Under the pieces are notes generated by a model. It had not been told where the DNA came from, did not search any database, and saw only the letters and a program-made list of their open reading frames with translations. From contig OX465581.1 of assembly GCA_950022655.1 (NCBI GenBank), forward strand, positions 36,055,300-36,119,299: DNA of 64,000 nt, read 5' to 3'. This DNA comes from Alentia gelatinosa. Lineage: Eukaryota; Annelida; Polychaeta; Phyllodocida; Polynoidae. The position numbers were made by a program, and so were the translations under genes. Shown here in pieces: positions 13,704 through 26,027 of this stretch (within the stretch, counting starts at the first letter, position 1; every line of letters begins with the position of its first letter).

Positions 13704-15080
13704 TAAAGAGAGAGGCTGGGGACAGGGGGATGTGAGTAGAGGATGATCTCTTTTAGACCATTTTATTGAAGTGTTCCAATGAGTCCAAGTCTTGGGTTAT
13801 TTTTGGAAGCTTGTCGCAGAATTCAGCGTCTCACCATAGAGGGCCTCGTTTGTACAACAGAGTCTAAATATAATCCTCGAATTTTCCTAGTATAGTTGAA
13901 GAAAGGGTTTTAGCACAATTCTAATGAGTTTGCTGACTCATTTGGCCCCACTTTTGTTAGCACCGGGTTGTGTGCTCCTATATGCGACCTTGGCTGAGTT
14001 CCGCCTGTGTACGTCGCTGGCTACTTACAATTCCGCCAAGTCCCCCTAGCGGATGACCGGGGAACCAGCGTATACGCGACCTAGCCTGTAGTGCGGCCGA
14101 CTTTCACCAGACGGCGTCGTAAATACTGCCCTGTGCGCCCTGTGCGCCTCAAGCGGTCGTGGAAGAGACTATACGCTACCTCGAGGCTGACGCCTGGTTG
14201 TATTTAGTTGAACTAATACACGAACTGCCCCCTAGTGGGAAATTTCTGTGACAGTGATGTGGGCCGCTGGCACCAGGTGCCAGTAGCGAATGTACAGGTT
14301 TGTCAGAGATAGGAGCTTTCCACTTTTCCATGGAAGTTCATGTTATCCCTTTATATAAAGCAACATTTTTCCATATCGTAGAACAGATGTTAATTAAACC
14401 TCATTCATTCTACTAACCAAGTGGTCTGAACTCTACCCCCCCCCCCCCAAGACCTTCAACCACATACTGTGGCCTATAATACCTATAGACAATAATTGAT
14501 GGTTTTGTGGACAGGCGGCTGTAAACCACGAGCGGTTGACGCGAAGTAATATACGAGCGCTAGCGAGTGTATTACGACGTCAATCTCGGGTGTTGGTTTT
14601 ATATAACGGGTCCTGACTGACTCCCCATACATTTTCAATGGGGTCTTTGTATACGTTGGATAATAAATATTTTCACGGCTATCTGAGGCACCGAATTTCA
14701 CATAGATTATTTATCTTTAGGAATGGGAGAATACAGGTCAACTTTGACTTGTTTACTGTTTATCGTCTGTATTCATTGTAAAATTGGGTTTTGGCATAAT
14801 TTAAAATAATCAGATAACATAAAGGAAGACCTGCAACTTACAGAAAAAAAGATATCACTGTGTGGGACTAATCTTTGTATCCTAACACTCTTCCCCATTG
14901 AAGAGAATCTTGATTTCTTTCCGGATATATTGAAAACAATATTATCATTATACTTAATTGTGGGTTAGAATACTGTAGCCAAGGAAACCTTTTGTGTAAC
15001 GCAACTGCTCGGGTGCGCGACTGATTGAGTTAAACATGGGCTGGAAAGTGACAAGATGTAGAGACTAAGAAAGAAACTGA

Positions 15081-15345
15081 TGAGTGTCTGGTCTCTGTCC
15101 CCGTTCCCCATCGAGATTAAAGCGGCAGTAATATGAACGAGGCGATAGCCGAGTTAATATTCTGGAGCGCTCCAGACGATATGGTGAATGGGGACTCAGA
15201 CCAAACACGAATGTGTTTCAGATTTTAGATATATGTGTCTGTTCATTGCCGATTGAGTATGAGTTACCATACTCGCAAGCCTGTTGAGTACGAGTTCCTA
15301 ATGTTAAACCTATGGACGTTTATACCGGAATATGATAATAGGGCA
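15081..15345 (+). mobile_element. Composite hairpin element, copy E (decayed)
   Basis: The hairpin 15081-15210 has outer arms gtgtctggtctctgtcccc and ggggactcagaccaaacac around a centre containing gaggcgatagccgag. A partial module follows (tacgagttcctaatgttaaa, 15288 onward) but the TTATCTCACC ends are no longer visible. Confidence 0.5.
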
Positions 15346-18300
15346 TAGGTGCCACGCCACTGCACGTCATACGGCTATCGATTACAGGGCGTGGTGCCCT
15401 GGAGGGTGGCACTCTCCACACACACTCTCCACACACCTGGATGAGCCCTGCATACCTGTGGAACAGCCGCTGGTCATCACCTGCTGATTGCGTCAGTGAC
15501 TGGTATGCTTATCCGTGAAGGTGAGTTGGAGCACTGTGAGGTGTCCCATTAGGCGAACTGATATTCTCTCAGTCAATCCAATTACCAGTAATATGGTAAC
15601 GTAGGAGCGCTTTCAGGTATGAGGAATCCTGATATGAGTGTCGTTATGATATATCATGTGATACGTATTGATGACGGAGATGCACGTCCTTGTACTGTAG
15701 GCATGACATGTTGGCATGGAATTTTCCCCGACCGCCAGTGCCACTTTTAAGATTTGTGTAAATCTGGTGAGGACAATTTCTATTGGAGGGTCGGGGTGGG
15801 GGTTGGAGAAGATTGAAATTCATTTATCTAACACTGGAAATTGATGTCCCTAGAAACATCAGAGAAAGGTAAAAAAAAGAATCCAGGAGCTTCCGGGGGC
15901 ATTATACCCTGGGCCCCCCGCTTTGGGTGCTTTTGCCTTCCCTTGATTATGACGGTGACTGCACTATTCTCTTCCCACACACAATTATACAAAGACATTT
16001 GTTGTTCTTCCAATCCGATATGACTATGTAATTATAATCAATTATTGGCACGGGAAGACGCACATATCCTCCTTTACCTGATTCGAGCTATAACTTCGTC
16101 GGTCGTAGATAGTAAAAAGCTTACCAACTAATCAAGGACTGATATTGTGAGTTTTCTACAGTGCATTTGTCTTAGTTTTCGGGTCAAAACTCGTTGATAG
16201 GAATGTATTGTGATGGAAAAGGCATCATGTGTGTATATTCCTGTTGCCTAAAAGTAGTTATCTGGAGGGTATTGATAATTTGTATATAATTCCCGGGATA
16301 ATTGTATACTAAATGTTTAGAAAATGAAATAAGGCAACTGACGTGAATAGGGAACAACATAGAAAAGAAAGAAAGAACGAACCTTCGCTGAGAAAATATG
16401 ATGGTATCTTTAAATCATCTTTTTGTTTTATCATCCTTCATGGAGACTGAAGTGAGAGGCATCATACCAGTTTCAGTCTGGCGCCACGCAAAGCCAGTTG
16501 CATGTTATGTACACCAAGTATGATTCACTATGTGCACATAACACTAGCAGGCGCTGCTTTGTACCATCTGTTGTGGTGGTTTCATTGACGTCATCTTGCA
16601 GCTTAATACCTGCAGGAGAAGTCTCTCTAGGTAAGAGTTATTGATAAAAGCTGTCATTAAAGACCAATGTTGATTAATTATACACTTTAACTATGATTAG
16701 AGTCAACACCAGATAAACAAAATCGCGATAGACACAGTTTAGGATTAAATATTGCCACACTAAGTCCCCCCACCATCATTGTTAAGTGTGCCAATCGTTT
16801 CCTAATCAATTAGAAAAGAATGCACCCCCAATAACTTATCCCCAAATAATGACTCGGTTCTATCCAGGGTTATTTTCACTCAGGCCCAACAGGGATTTCA
16901 ACGGCTATAAAATAAAATATTTATCATTTATAAAGTCAAACTAGAACCCAACCCAATAATGACTACTGACCAATTACATGCTAGAGCCAGGATTCAACTT
17001 CTTGGACGGAGAAGAGATATGCACCTTATTTACACCGCCCATTAATCCAAATAAAGGAATTACATGAACCTCCCCACCAATAGGATAACTGGACTACGGC
17101 TTATCCAACTAACCACTAAAGCTAATTTTTATCACTCGTTTTATGTTTGTAGTATTAATAGTTGGAATAATTCAAAAGAGATGTTTACAATAATCACCAA
17201 AAAAGCCGCTTTAAACTACTAAAAAAGATGGTTCTACCCTAATTGTTTCATGTAGCAGCCAGCTTGTGTTACAACTGGTTGACGATCATGTGTAACCTGT
17301 GTTAGAACTATTGTATACCCTACGAGTATTAAATAGCTTGCATTGCAACTACCACCCAACCCCTTTCTTAAAGGTTAGTCATTTATTTGGAAATGTACTC
17401 CCTAGGGTGTCTAATTATCTCAATGAAATCACCAGGAAAGCATCTACTGAGCTCTGTAATCAATGAGTTATATACAATGATCATTTCACGCTACCCCATG
17501 CCATCAATTAATCCTCATGCATAATGGTTGTATAATAACTAAGAATAGAATGATCAACCTGAACGAGTACCGTGTACTGTATTCTGAGCCACTGTCTTCA
17601 TACTGGTATTATGTTTGACGACAAGGGACCGGGCGGAAGAATGGCGATGCCGAGCCCTTGCATTTCTGTATTGAAACCCTAATAAAAATTATCCAAAAAA
17701 ACCCGGTCGAATACAGTCAGTGCTCTTCATATCCCAGTCCCACAAACGGCCTATAATAAAGCGCTGGCTCGCCAAACACCGCAGGAAATAGGCAATTATG
17801 GGCTTGTGGGACGGCCTGATAAAAGCATCTCGCGCGACACCTTCAGCGAGCACTTTTGAGACTACCAACCTCTTCCTAGTCAATTTATATGAGAAAATAC
17901 ATATATTCTTTCACTACAGCCAGCCTAGAGAGTTCATATGTAGCAGGTAATGTCCAATCTAAAAATGTGGGATTGAAAAGGTGGGGAAAATCCCATCAAG
18001 GACGCCAGAAGGAGCAGGAAAAAATGCTGCTCACGGGTAAATCGGTGACCTTAAAGTCATTAACACCCACGTTTGGCCTCTTCCGGACGATGGATAGGCG
18101 GAGTGGGGTAGGTGGTTGGAAAGCCGATAAGGCCCCCATACCCATATCCCACAGAAGGCCCTGTGTATACACACCCAATCCAGACCCCTTAGGCTACGGG
18201 TCAATAATCCATTAATCCCCCAAAATCCTATTGATCGGCTCTATACAGAGAAGCCGCTGGTAGAGAGCTATGCCGCCCCTGAGGCTCATGTTGGAGGACT

Positions 18301-19124
18301 GGAGCCGAGGACTGCTATCTTGCTTCGGACTGGAAACCTTGCCAAAGAACACTTATACCACCTCTAGTGTGCATCTCGGTGCCACCGTTCGGCATTGGAT
18401 ATTTACAAATAAAGAGTAGGCACTAACACTGATAAACCCATGTGCACCTTAGAGTATAAGGTTACCTTCGAGGGTTTCCATTACATTGTTTATATACTGG
18501 TGTGGAGTGTGCCCGTAGTGTTGAATAACATTTAAATGAAAGACAGGAACATATATATGTATACTCTTGGTCGACACAAAAATCACGTAGAGGTATTTCT
18601 TTTTATTCTCCGCTTTAGATCTGTATGATGAAATTGTATATTTTGCCATAGGAAAAACATAAATAAGGTTCAAGTATTACCACGCCCACTCCCCAAAAAA
18701 TCCACCCGAAACCCGCAACAGAAGTGGCTATGTTATTTCATTGCACTTGAAGTTGGCACAGTGTATTTCTTTTATAGAATATCCTCTTTACCAGTATAGC
18801 CTCGTGGTTGTTGGGAAGGCAGTGATGCTACGGTGATACTAAACGTGGTATATTGTTCGCGCTGCGGCTTGTGTATGACCACGAAATATGGAACAGACAT
18901 TGAAAGAACATGCATTGAACATGCGAACCTGTGTACGTTTTGTGTTATCTCTGACGTGGCACACATTGGTCTCTCTGTTGTATTCATTTGTATTTATATA
19001 CACGGCTCCTTGCCATTCCTTTCCCTACTACTCTGTAGTTTTCTGTCCTTTGAGCATTGAAATCTTGCAGTTATACGTTCAGCTGTTTCAGTCTGAAGGG
19101 ACCCTGATAGCTGTAAATGTATGC
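15346..19124. other. No gene recognised
   Basis: A strong donor (gtgaag|gtgagt) occurs at 15520 after a short open stretch from an acceptor-like cag at 15466, but 54 bases are too few to call. The rest is AT-rich with a C-rich strand bias around 16.75-17.1 kb. Confidence 0.5.
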
Positions 19125-19391
19125 TTTGGTCAAAGTCGTCGTTCTCCACGAGTTTGATGCGGAGTGATATGTTCGAGGCGACAGCCGAGTGGATATCATG
19201 TAGCATTCAAACGAGTTGCAGAATGACTTCTTTGACCAAAACGAGTTGCTTTCTGTATTTACCTCACCCCTATACACATGAAAAGAATGGATGACACACA
19301 GGATATAGACCATGGAGAACGGACCGCAATACTTGTAGGGGCACGGAGAACGAGTTCCCAATATGGACATTTATTCCAGGGGTGAGATAAA
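19125..19391 (+). mobile_element. Composite hairpin element, copy D
   Basis: The hairpin 19125-19240 is bounded by tttggtcaaag and ctttgaccaaa, with a centre gttcgaggcgacagccgag related to copy E. It is followed by a module from ttacctcacccct (19259) to ggggtgagataaa (19391). Confidence 0.7.
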
Positions 19392-19889
19392 GCATGCAGG
19401 CTTTGGTATTGTATCTCTAAGAGTGTCAGTCCAATATTGGAAAAACACCGCCACCCTGGCCCCATTCATCTGACGAAGCTACGCTCTCTGGCGATCCAGT
19501 GTTTAAAAACGCACTGGTTTTACTTGCGTTAACCCCGGGCGATTGCTTCACGTTGGTCTGCAGTGCACCACGAGTGCTGGGCCGTGCTGTATGAAAGCAG
19601 GGCGTACAAACGTAAATAGCCCGGCACAGAGCGAAGATCAAAGTCTGCCTCAGTGGGAGTGACTGCGGTGGCTCTTTCCTCCCTGACGCCCCGCTCACTG
19701 ATGATGGTAGCGCGTTGCCTCCCCGTGCTCCTAGATGTAGCTGATGGATAAATCAGAATGCCCGACTGCTATCACAGCGCAACCATTGAGAAGCAGAGTC
19801 CGAACCGTAATGTCATTTATACTGCCATCGGTCATGCCAGGCAGCAGGTCTATCTCTCTGCATGGCTGCTTCTGGTCATTGCCGAACGG

Positions 19890-19990
19890 TGGGGTTTGGG
19901 AGTTAGCTAGAGTAAGAATCAGTGGTTCAAACACTGGGCTAGTGCTCCCACGGTGGCGGGTTCGATTCCTACTCCAGCCACCTTTTTCTT
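19890..19990 (+). ncRNA. tRNA-like / SINE-like fragment
   Basis: The sequence gggttcgattcctactcc resembles a pol III B box with tRNA T-loop, and tagctagagtaag about 55 bases upstream resembles an A box. A T run follows (cctttttcttt). The T-stem pairs poorly and no complete cloverleaf can be drawn, so at best this is a tRNA-derived SINE relic. Confidence 0.25.
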
Positions 19991-21187
19991 TCTTCCCCAG
20001 CAGCGGTAGACTTACTGCTAAAATCAAAGGTCACCTTTCTCATACGTAGAACGTATAGGGTGAGATTTCGAGCATAATTTATATCATAGGTTCGATTACC
20101 ATCCCTGTGGTGTTGAAGCTGTCGAAAAAGCTGAATGTTTGGGAAGACTGGAAAGGACCTGTAATTGTTGACTGGCCATAGAATAAAACAAACAAATGGA
20201 AAAGCCTAATGTTGAAGTCCAGTTCCTGCTGCATTATGCCATCCGCGGTTGGCTAATTTCACTTCTAGTATGTAGACACATTTGCTTATTTCTCTAATCA
20301 ATGGCAGTTTTATATCTTATATCTACTTCGTATAACGAAGGATTTAAGCCCCCCCCCGTCTTTTGCCCCACCACTGTGCTCCCAATCATTGCCTCTTGCC
20401 ACAGTCACTGCGGGACACTGTATGTTGTCTGAAATGATTACTGATGGTTGCTGATCATTGTCAGTAATATTGACCATTACTTCAGCTTACCATCCGTCTG
20501 TCTATATCCCGCTTTACAGGTGTCATTCAGTGTTAAGCTGCACACCACTATGACCACTCCTGCCCCTTACTTCCTGCCACTCGCAATGATGCTGATGCCT
20601 CCATGCATTGATTGCTGGCTCCCCCTACTTTCTGACTGTTCCAATACCTAGTGCCTATTTATGCGCCGCTGCTGATGTTGATCTTTGGTTGCTGCTCCAA
20701 AACAAATATTGGATTCATGCTGAACCCCCATCCTTGACTCCTACTGGATAATGTCTGGTCCATCATACATTTATTCCCCATTAGTCAATCGTTACCGCCA
20801 CCGATACCCGTCGCCTGGATATGCCCCCAGCTGTTGCTATGGCGTAAAACACCATCAATCAACCGTCCTGTACCTACATCTGCCTCTACAGGCACCGTTC
20901 CTTCTCCTTCAATGCCTTTTACTTTTTATTTGGAAAACGGAGAATATCACAGAATCTTTGGTTGAACAGGTTTTCTGGATGCACCAAACACATTTATACC
21001 CTGCATGCCTCCTCCAAATATGACCTTGAAATCCCGGTCGCTTTTCTGTATGTCCTTCGCATCTCCATTTCATAAATTTAATGGACATTGGTACCAGAGT
21101 AAATTGCCGATCGATAGGCAAGAAAGTGCAGCGTTTACACAAAGCAAAGCCATTTTAGAGTACAATGCTAACTGGTTTAGTACCTAG

Positions 21188-21388
21188 CACAAAGAGGAAA
21201 GCGAGGCCCTTATAAGATGGTTAACTGGCCGGAGGTTGGCGGGGCTTAGGGCACGTCTATTTGGCCGGCCTGAGCTGTTGGGATGCCGTTATGGACAGGG
21301 AGCGCGGTTGGCTGCCTACGAGCACCTCATAATTCGCCGTGAGGCACAGGCGAACAGGACAGCTGAATACAGATACGCCTTTAATTGA
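21188..21388 (+). CDS. Possible terminal exon of an unknown gene
   Basis: A 67-codon open stretch follows a tgctaac branch-point-like motif (21166-21172) and a ctag acceptor, and ends at TGA. It encodes a basic, Leu/Arg-rich, helical-looking segment, from HKEESEALIRWLTGRRLAG to EHLIIRREAQANRTAEYRY. The composition (Gly/Arg/Leu, GC-rich) differs from the AT-rich flanks and looks protein-coding. I do not recognise the family, and no partner exon could be assigned. It could equally be a decayed transposable-element frame. No canonical AATAAA was noticed shortly downstream. Confidence 0.3.
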   Translation, partial: HKEESEALIRWLTGRRLAGLRARLFGRPELLGCRYGQGARLAAYEHLIIRREAQANRTAEYRYAFN

Positions 21389-22089
21389 TTGGTGGACCAC
21401 AGTGGCGGCACCGGGCTCTCTAACCCTTTCCCCCTCCGTCTCCACAACACCTTATTTATCAGTCTACCCCATCTCCGCAATCCATCTCACCCTACCTCAT
21501 TTTCATTATCTGAAATAGAAACTCGTCATGTGTTTTTGCTTCATGTTGAAATAGATGTTATTCAGATCAACGGCGAGCCGGAAGTATGGGAATTTTAGCT
21601 CTGCCTACGTGGGATGGCCCCCTCAGTATACATGCCCATGGTGCTGGCTCACACCAAGGCATTATATATTTTGTATGTAGGGTTTGAAAAATATATATAG
21701 CCATACATAATACACTAGTGTAAACGCATGGCTAGGGGGCCATCCGTTGCCACTTCTTAGTGTTTCGAGCTATTCACAGAAGCTTGTCAGAGAGTCAATG
21801 CGTGTCTTGAGAGAGCGGTGGGAGTTTGCTAGTAGGAGGTGGTTGTTGTTATGGGGTGAATGACTTACAGTGGTACAGCAGTGATGTGTGGGAGATAACA
21901 AACAAAGCAGAACTCTAAATATAAGATGCTGCCTGTGCAGTAGGGGCAGGTTTCGGGCATAGCCGCTGACGGTGACGTTTTGTCGATCTCTCGTCGGGAT
22001 GCAGGGAAAGGCCTGCAGGGAAAGGGAGAGCAGCTCCTGAGCTGCTCCAGTCACCAGCTGCTCGCAATGGTTGAGTTGACATTGACGGC

Positions 22090-23180
22090 GCACTAGGCAG
22101 CAGCAGCAGCGGGTTTGGTGCTTGGCTGAGGAGGAGGAGATAGCAGAGGACGGACAGGCTTCTGCTGGACTGTGTTGTTGCGGCTACGATTGCTGCTGCT
22201 GCTGCTGCTACTGCTGCTGCACGGTGCTGGAGACGCTGGGAATAGGGGCTGGGTGCCCGCTAGGAGGGAGAGGCGGGTACCTGTGTTGTAGTAGTAGTAG
22301 AGGGGTGGCCGGCCAGCAGTGAGCACCGGGAGGCGGAGGCGTGCCCGCGTATGGAGGAGGAGCACTCGGGAAGGCGGCGGCGGGGGCACAGTTGTCGGCG
22401 CGCTAACACCTACAGCCCCGGAGGAGGACCGGGTGTGCAAGCAAGAGGGTCTGCTGTCTGCAGCCACCCGTCACCAACGCCCTGTGCAAGAAGTTGCCAC
22501 CCAGGCTGGAGGTAACCAGGCCCTCAGAGGACAAGGTCATGTCAAGGTCAGCGGCGATTCAGCTGTGAGGGCTTGCCACACAGTGCACGGTTCGCCCGTC
22601 ATATCCCACCTCTCCAGCGACCCGCCCACCTGCCTGCCTGGCCAGCGACCACCCTGTGTGTCTATCTGTGTCCATCGCCTCAGGACAATACCAGCCTTCA
22701 GTTATCATATATTGTTATTGCCTGCAGCGCGAAGCGGGCCAAACAAGGGCCGAACCGTTCGTTCCCCTTCACGTACATAACGCCCTTTATGGACTGGGGA
22801 GGTACGAACAGCCACACGACGTTGCTTTGTCTGCCTCAGTGCCCTCTGTCAGTTACCTCTGGGAGGTAAGGCGATTGTATGCTCCCGGCCCCCGTGAGGC
22901 GTACACCGTTGGAGGAGTGTATGTAGACATACAGCACGACACCCGTGTCTCTGTGACTCGGAGGGAGATCGGTTATAGACCTGTGGGCGGCCATCGATCA
23001 GCCGTCTCCGCTCTGACCTTGCGCCGGGGTAGCGGGCGGGGATAGCTCGGCCTGGAGACACCAGGGGGAGAAACTGTGGACACGCTACCGAGACACACTC
23101 GACTTGAGAACAGGAATGCAAACGACTGACGCGATCTGCCAGTCTCTCTCCCCACACTCCACGCTTCTGACTGCATTTTC
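22090..23180. promoter_or_regulatory. CpG-rich block, possible promoter or 5' exon region
   Basis: This kilobase is clearly richer in G+C and CpG than its flanks. Several frames stay open on both strands with Ser, Pro or Arg bias, as expected of GC-rich non-coding DNA. A strong donor (gggag|gtaagg, GT at 22867) suggests a transcribed 5' exon on the + strand. I cannot link it to a coding exon; it could be an untranslated first exon for the AHCYL gene 3 kb downstream or belong to another gene. Confidence 0.35.
22098..22220. repeat. CAG/CTG trinucleotide tracts
   Basis: A short (CAG) tract at 22098-22110 and an interrupted (TGC/CTG) tract at 22191-22220 lie at the left end of a CpG-rich block. 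A further (CAG) tract lies at 56143-56161. Confidence 0.85.
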
Positions 23181-25029
23181 CCTGTGTCCTACTAGCCGGA
23201 AAACATTATATTGGCTGCATCGGCAATAGCTATTTCACATTTTAGTTGAATTTTCCTTTTTTAGGCTGAATGAGCCATTGGTCTATTGTTCACATACGTT
23301 GACACGTTTGTAGAAGTAAAGCATTCAAACAGCGCAATCGGTGGAGAATTCTTGTTTAGGAAATATATTGTTCATTCAATCGTATTAAGTAGACAAGCAA
23401 CAACTTCCAACATTCCTGCAAGTATCGATTGGCTCTTTGCCGTGATCTATGACCACTGGCGGCCGTGGTTTTCTTTGTATCAGCATTCTACGCGCCACGT
23501 CGTATTACACCTGATGGTTATTGATGGGTGGGTCTCGTCCTGTCTTATAAATAGCTCGCTGAATACTGTGGATAAATATAGAAAGCAACGCGAGGAATCT
23601 TTCATATCTCTCTGAAGCGTTATTTGCTGGAAGAGTGAGCAATGGTAGAACTGATAACAAGACCTTGGAACATCTCTGTACAATTGGTACCACTACATAG
23701 CGTGACCTAATCCACTAGAGTATTAGCATTGCCTTGTTCAGAATGTACTTTGAGGCAAATAAGTAAGATTTAGGAACTTGAAATACCGTTATTGACTAAT
23801 CTGCTTTTCGACCTTAATCTTCCCAATGAGAAGAGTTACTACTCATGTCCGCATTAATTGCTTCTCGCTCACCCACATGAAAAACGCAAGTCAAAGACAA
23901 AGCTAATTTCACTGGAAGGCATTCTTTTTTTCTCGCCGTAATTGATTTGGTCTTTCACGTTCTCGCTCCTTCGGTTAAACTCCTGATTGTTCTCAGAGGT
24001 AGAAAACTCACGACTCAGCACAAACGTAGTTCTCACCTGAGATAATTGCTTCCTACTCGCGGCGCACGCATTATTACCATCATCCTGCGTTAAACGCCAT
24101 TGACCGTAGGCAGCCCCATGCCTCCCCTGTGGTCCATTAAAGGAGGCACGAGCCCGTCGCGGTCGCTGATCAGATTCGCGAGAAAAACAGGTGTTTAGAA
24201 GGAATGGCTTTGCCATTTCGGTGCTGTGGCGGACTCCAACGACGCTAAGGTCAGATCCGGCCAAAAGTGCGTCTAAGCTTCCAAGGACCTGCCGACTTTG
24301 ACATGTCATTCAGAAGATGTGCTGTGAACGAAGCAGGAAGTGTGGGAGGCCTGCCGTACGTACACCATTAGGATATTAGCCACTTACCAGGTACGCACAC
24401 AGTCGCCTAGATTTTGGCCGCACAGCCTCGGCATCGCTCATCAAAGGCTAGTCACGTAGGACAGACCCCGCTGTATATATATCATCTAATTGCGTCTAGG
24501 ATAGGGAGGTATTTTCTCAGGCGGCGAACTCATTGCTCACTACTTAAAACTAGCAGTGGCAATCAGCCTACGTTTTGTGAAAACTCTGTGCCCAGTCAGG
24601 TTTGTGGTTTCATCACCTGTGAACAGGTGGTGGGGATTTAGAGTGCTGAGTGACTCATTTACTCATCAAGTTTATCAACGTGAGGCTTGCTACGGTGTAC
24701 AGGCCCAGAGTGACTATAGTAATCACCCATTTACTCTACTCACTCACTTGGTGTAGGTAGATCTCCCTGACACAAACAAAAATACAGCAACGGGACTAAA
24801 TGATTTAAGTGCCCTCCTTCCTACCTGATCCACAACCCCCACTAACTACTCCCAAGCTCTCCAATGGACTATTGAGTTAGTTGTGGTTATATATATATAT
24901 ACACTTCCGAAGAGATTACAGTGCATCACCAGAACCGAACCAACTGCCAGCTAGAAGTCTTAACCTCAGACTACACCTTCCTGTGATTAGATACAGCCAG
25001 AGAATCCACTCAAACGTCACGCATTCCTG
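23181..25029. other. No gene recognised
   Basis: The longest frame is 146 codons on the minus strand (23869-24309). It has no recognisable motif and no clear splice sites, so I treat it as chance. A short TA run lies at about 24888-24902. Confidence 0.5.
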
Positions 25030-25831
25030 ACCTGTGCCGTTTTCGTGCGTGCGGCTCAAGGCAAGCACTGCCGGGGAGGCCCATTCCGGGACTATTATTG
25101 GTTATTGATCCGTTCGTCCACTCTATTCCTCCAGGTGCTAGCGCACGAAGGAGACAAGAGCCAAAGGCAATCAGGTTGCACACCACATGTATACCTGGCG
25201 ATTCTAGGCCACACCTGCAAGTCCAGGTGAGACCACACCTAGAAGAAATCTGGTCTATTCACACTCAGTTGACAAGCGGGTAACCTGCCCTCAGAAACGG
25301 GATCTTGTTGCCGCTATCTATTTATCACCGCAACTCAGGAATTTATGAGCGCCGTGTATACATACAACCAGCACATGCTCAGTGGTGCGGCCAAGGTTAT
25401 CGAGGAATCACGGGATTCAAGCACTACCAATCAGGTAGCTATTCGCCGTATCGACACGCCTACTTCAGACAAGGACAGCAACAGCGCACACTCACAGCTC
25501 CTTGTGATAAAAACGTTGACCACCGACATCCTACTGATCCGCCCGCTTCTCCCTAGCGCCAGAAACTGTTGGCAGTAGGAACAGGTTCGTCCTCGTCTTC
25601 GAGTCTCTCTCGGTCCTGTTCGGGTGTTTTTTCGCTGGCCAGAATCTCTAATGAAAACAAGAGCCCAGTAAACTGCCTGTACTGCCCCGGCACACGCGTC
25701 CCGCCCGCCTACGACAGCAGCGCAATCAAGGATCCACTAATAAGAGTGCGGTCGGCAATTAGCAAGGCTGGGGAAGGCTCGGTAACGCCTCGTGGTACTG
25801 TCCGATTATTACCTCCACACCGGCCGCCGCC
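25030..25831 (+). promoter_or_regulatory. Presumed 5' leader and promoter region of exon 1a
   Basis: G+C and CpG content rise toward the exon 1a ATG, as in a CpG-type promoter. No TATA box or clear initiator can be fixed, so the transcription start is undetermined. Confidence 0.4.
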
Positions 25832-26027
25832 ATGTCCGTGTTGGCCAAGATCAAGGGGGGGTTCAAGCGCTCCGAGTCCAATGGGGAAGTGCCAATCGCT
25901 GAGAAGCTGCAGGAAGAGGAGAAAGAGGAGTTTAAGACGAGACAACGTCGACGCTCCTCCGTTGTCATGCCCATCGCTGGCTACAAGGGTGTGAGACGCG
26001 CCAGTACCATCTCCACGTCGTCGACAT
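25832..26027 (+). CDS. AHCYL1: AHCYL1/2-like gene, first coding exon (1a)
   Basis: This exon encodes the N-terminal regulatory head of an IRBIT-family protein, an S-adenosylhomocysteine-hydrolase-like protein that in vertebrates binds the IP3 receptor and ion transporters instead of hydrolysing SAH. The ATG sits in a strong context (gccgccgccATGt) inside a CpG-rich block. The 65 codons begin MSVLAKIKGGFKRSE, pass through an acidic EEEKEE run and a basic RQRRRSS stretch, and end RRASTISTSST. The RRRSS and RRAS motifs look like basophilic-kinase sites. I place the donor after 26027 (acat|gtaggt), which leaves one base in the last codon. That base plus the two bases opening the next exon makes Ser and gives a Ser-rich run like the one in vertebrate AHCYL1. 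The alternative donor a few bases on (tag|gtatac) puts the next exon out of frame. The exon identity rests mainly on this phase match and the Ser-rich end. Confidence 0.75.

Noticed and set aside
13685..14448. G run and C run as a designed inverted pair
   Set aside because: Homopolymer runs 730 bp apart with unrelated flanks are more simply independent simple repeats.
16740..17130. C/A-rich stretch with a mitochondrial look
   Set aside because: I could not read any conserved mitochondrial protein block or rRNA segment in it, so a nuclear mitochondrial insertion is not supported.
22093..22467. Ser/Pro/Ala-rich 124-codon minus frame
   Set aside because: It is low-complexity translation of CAG/CTG and CCG-rich DNA, with no conserved motif.
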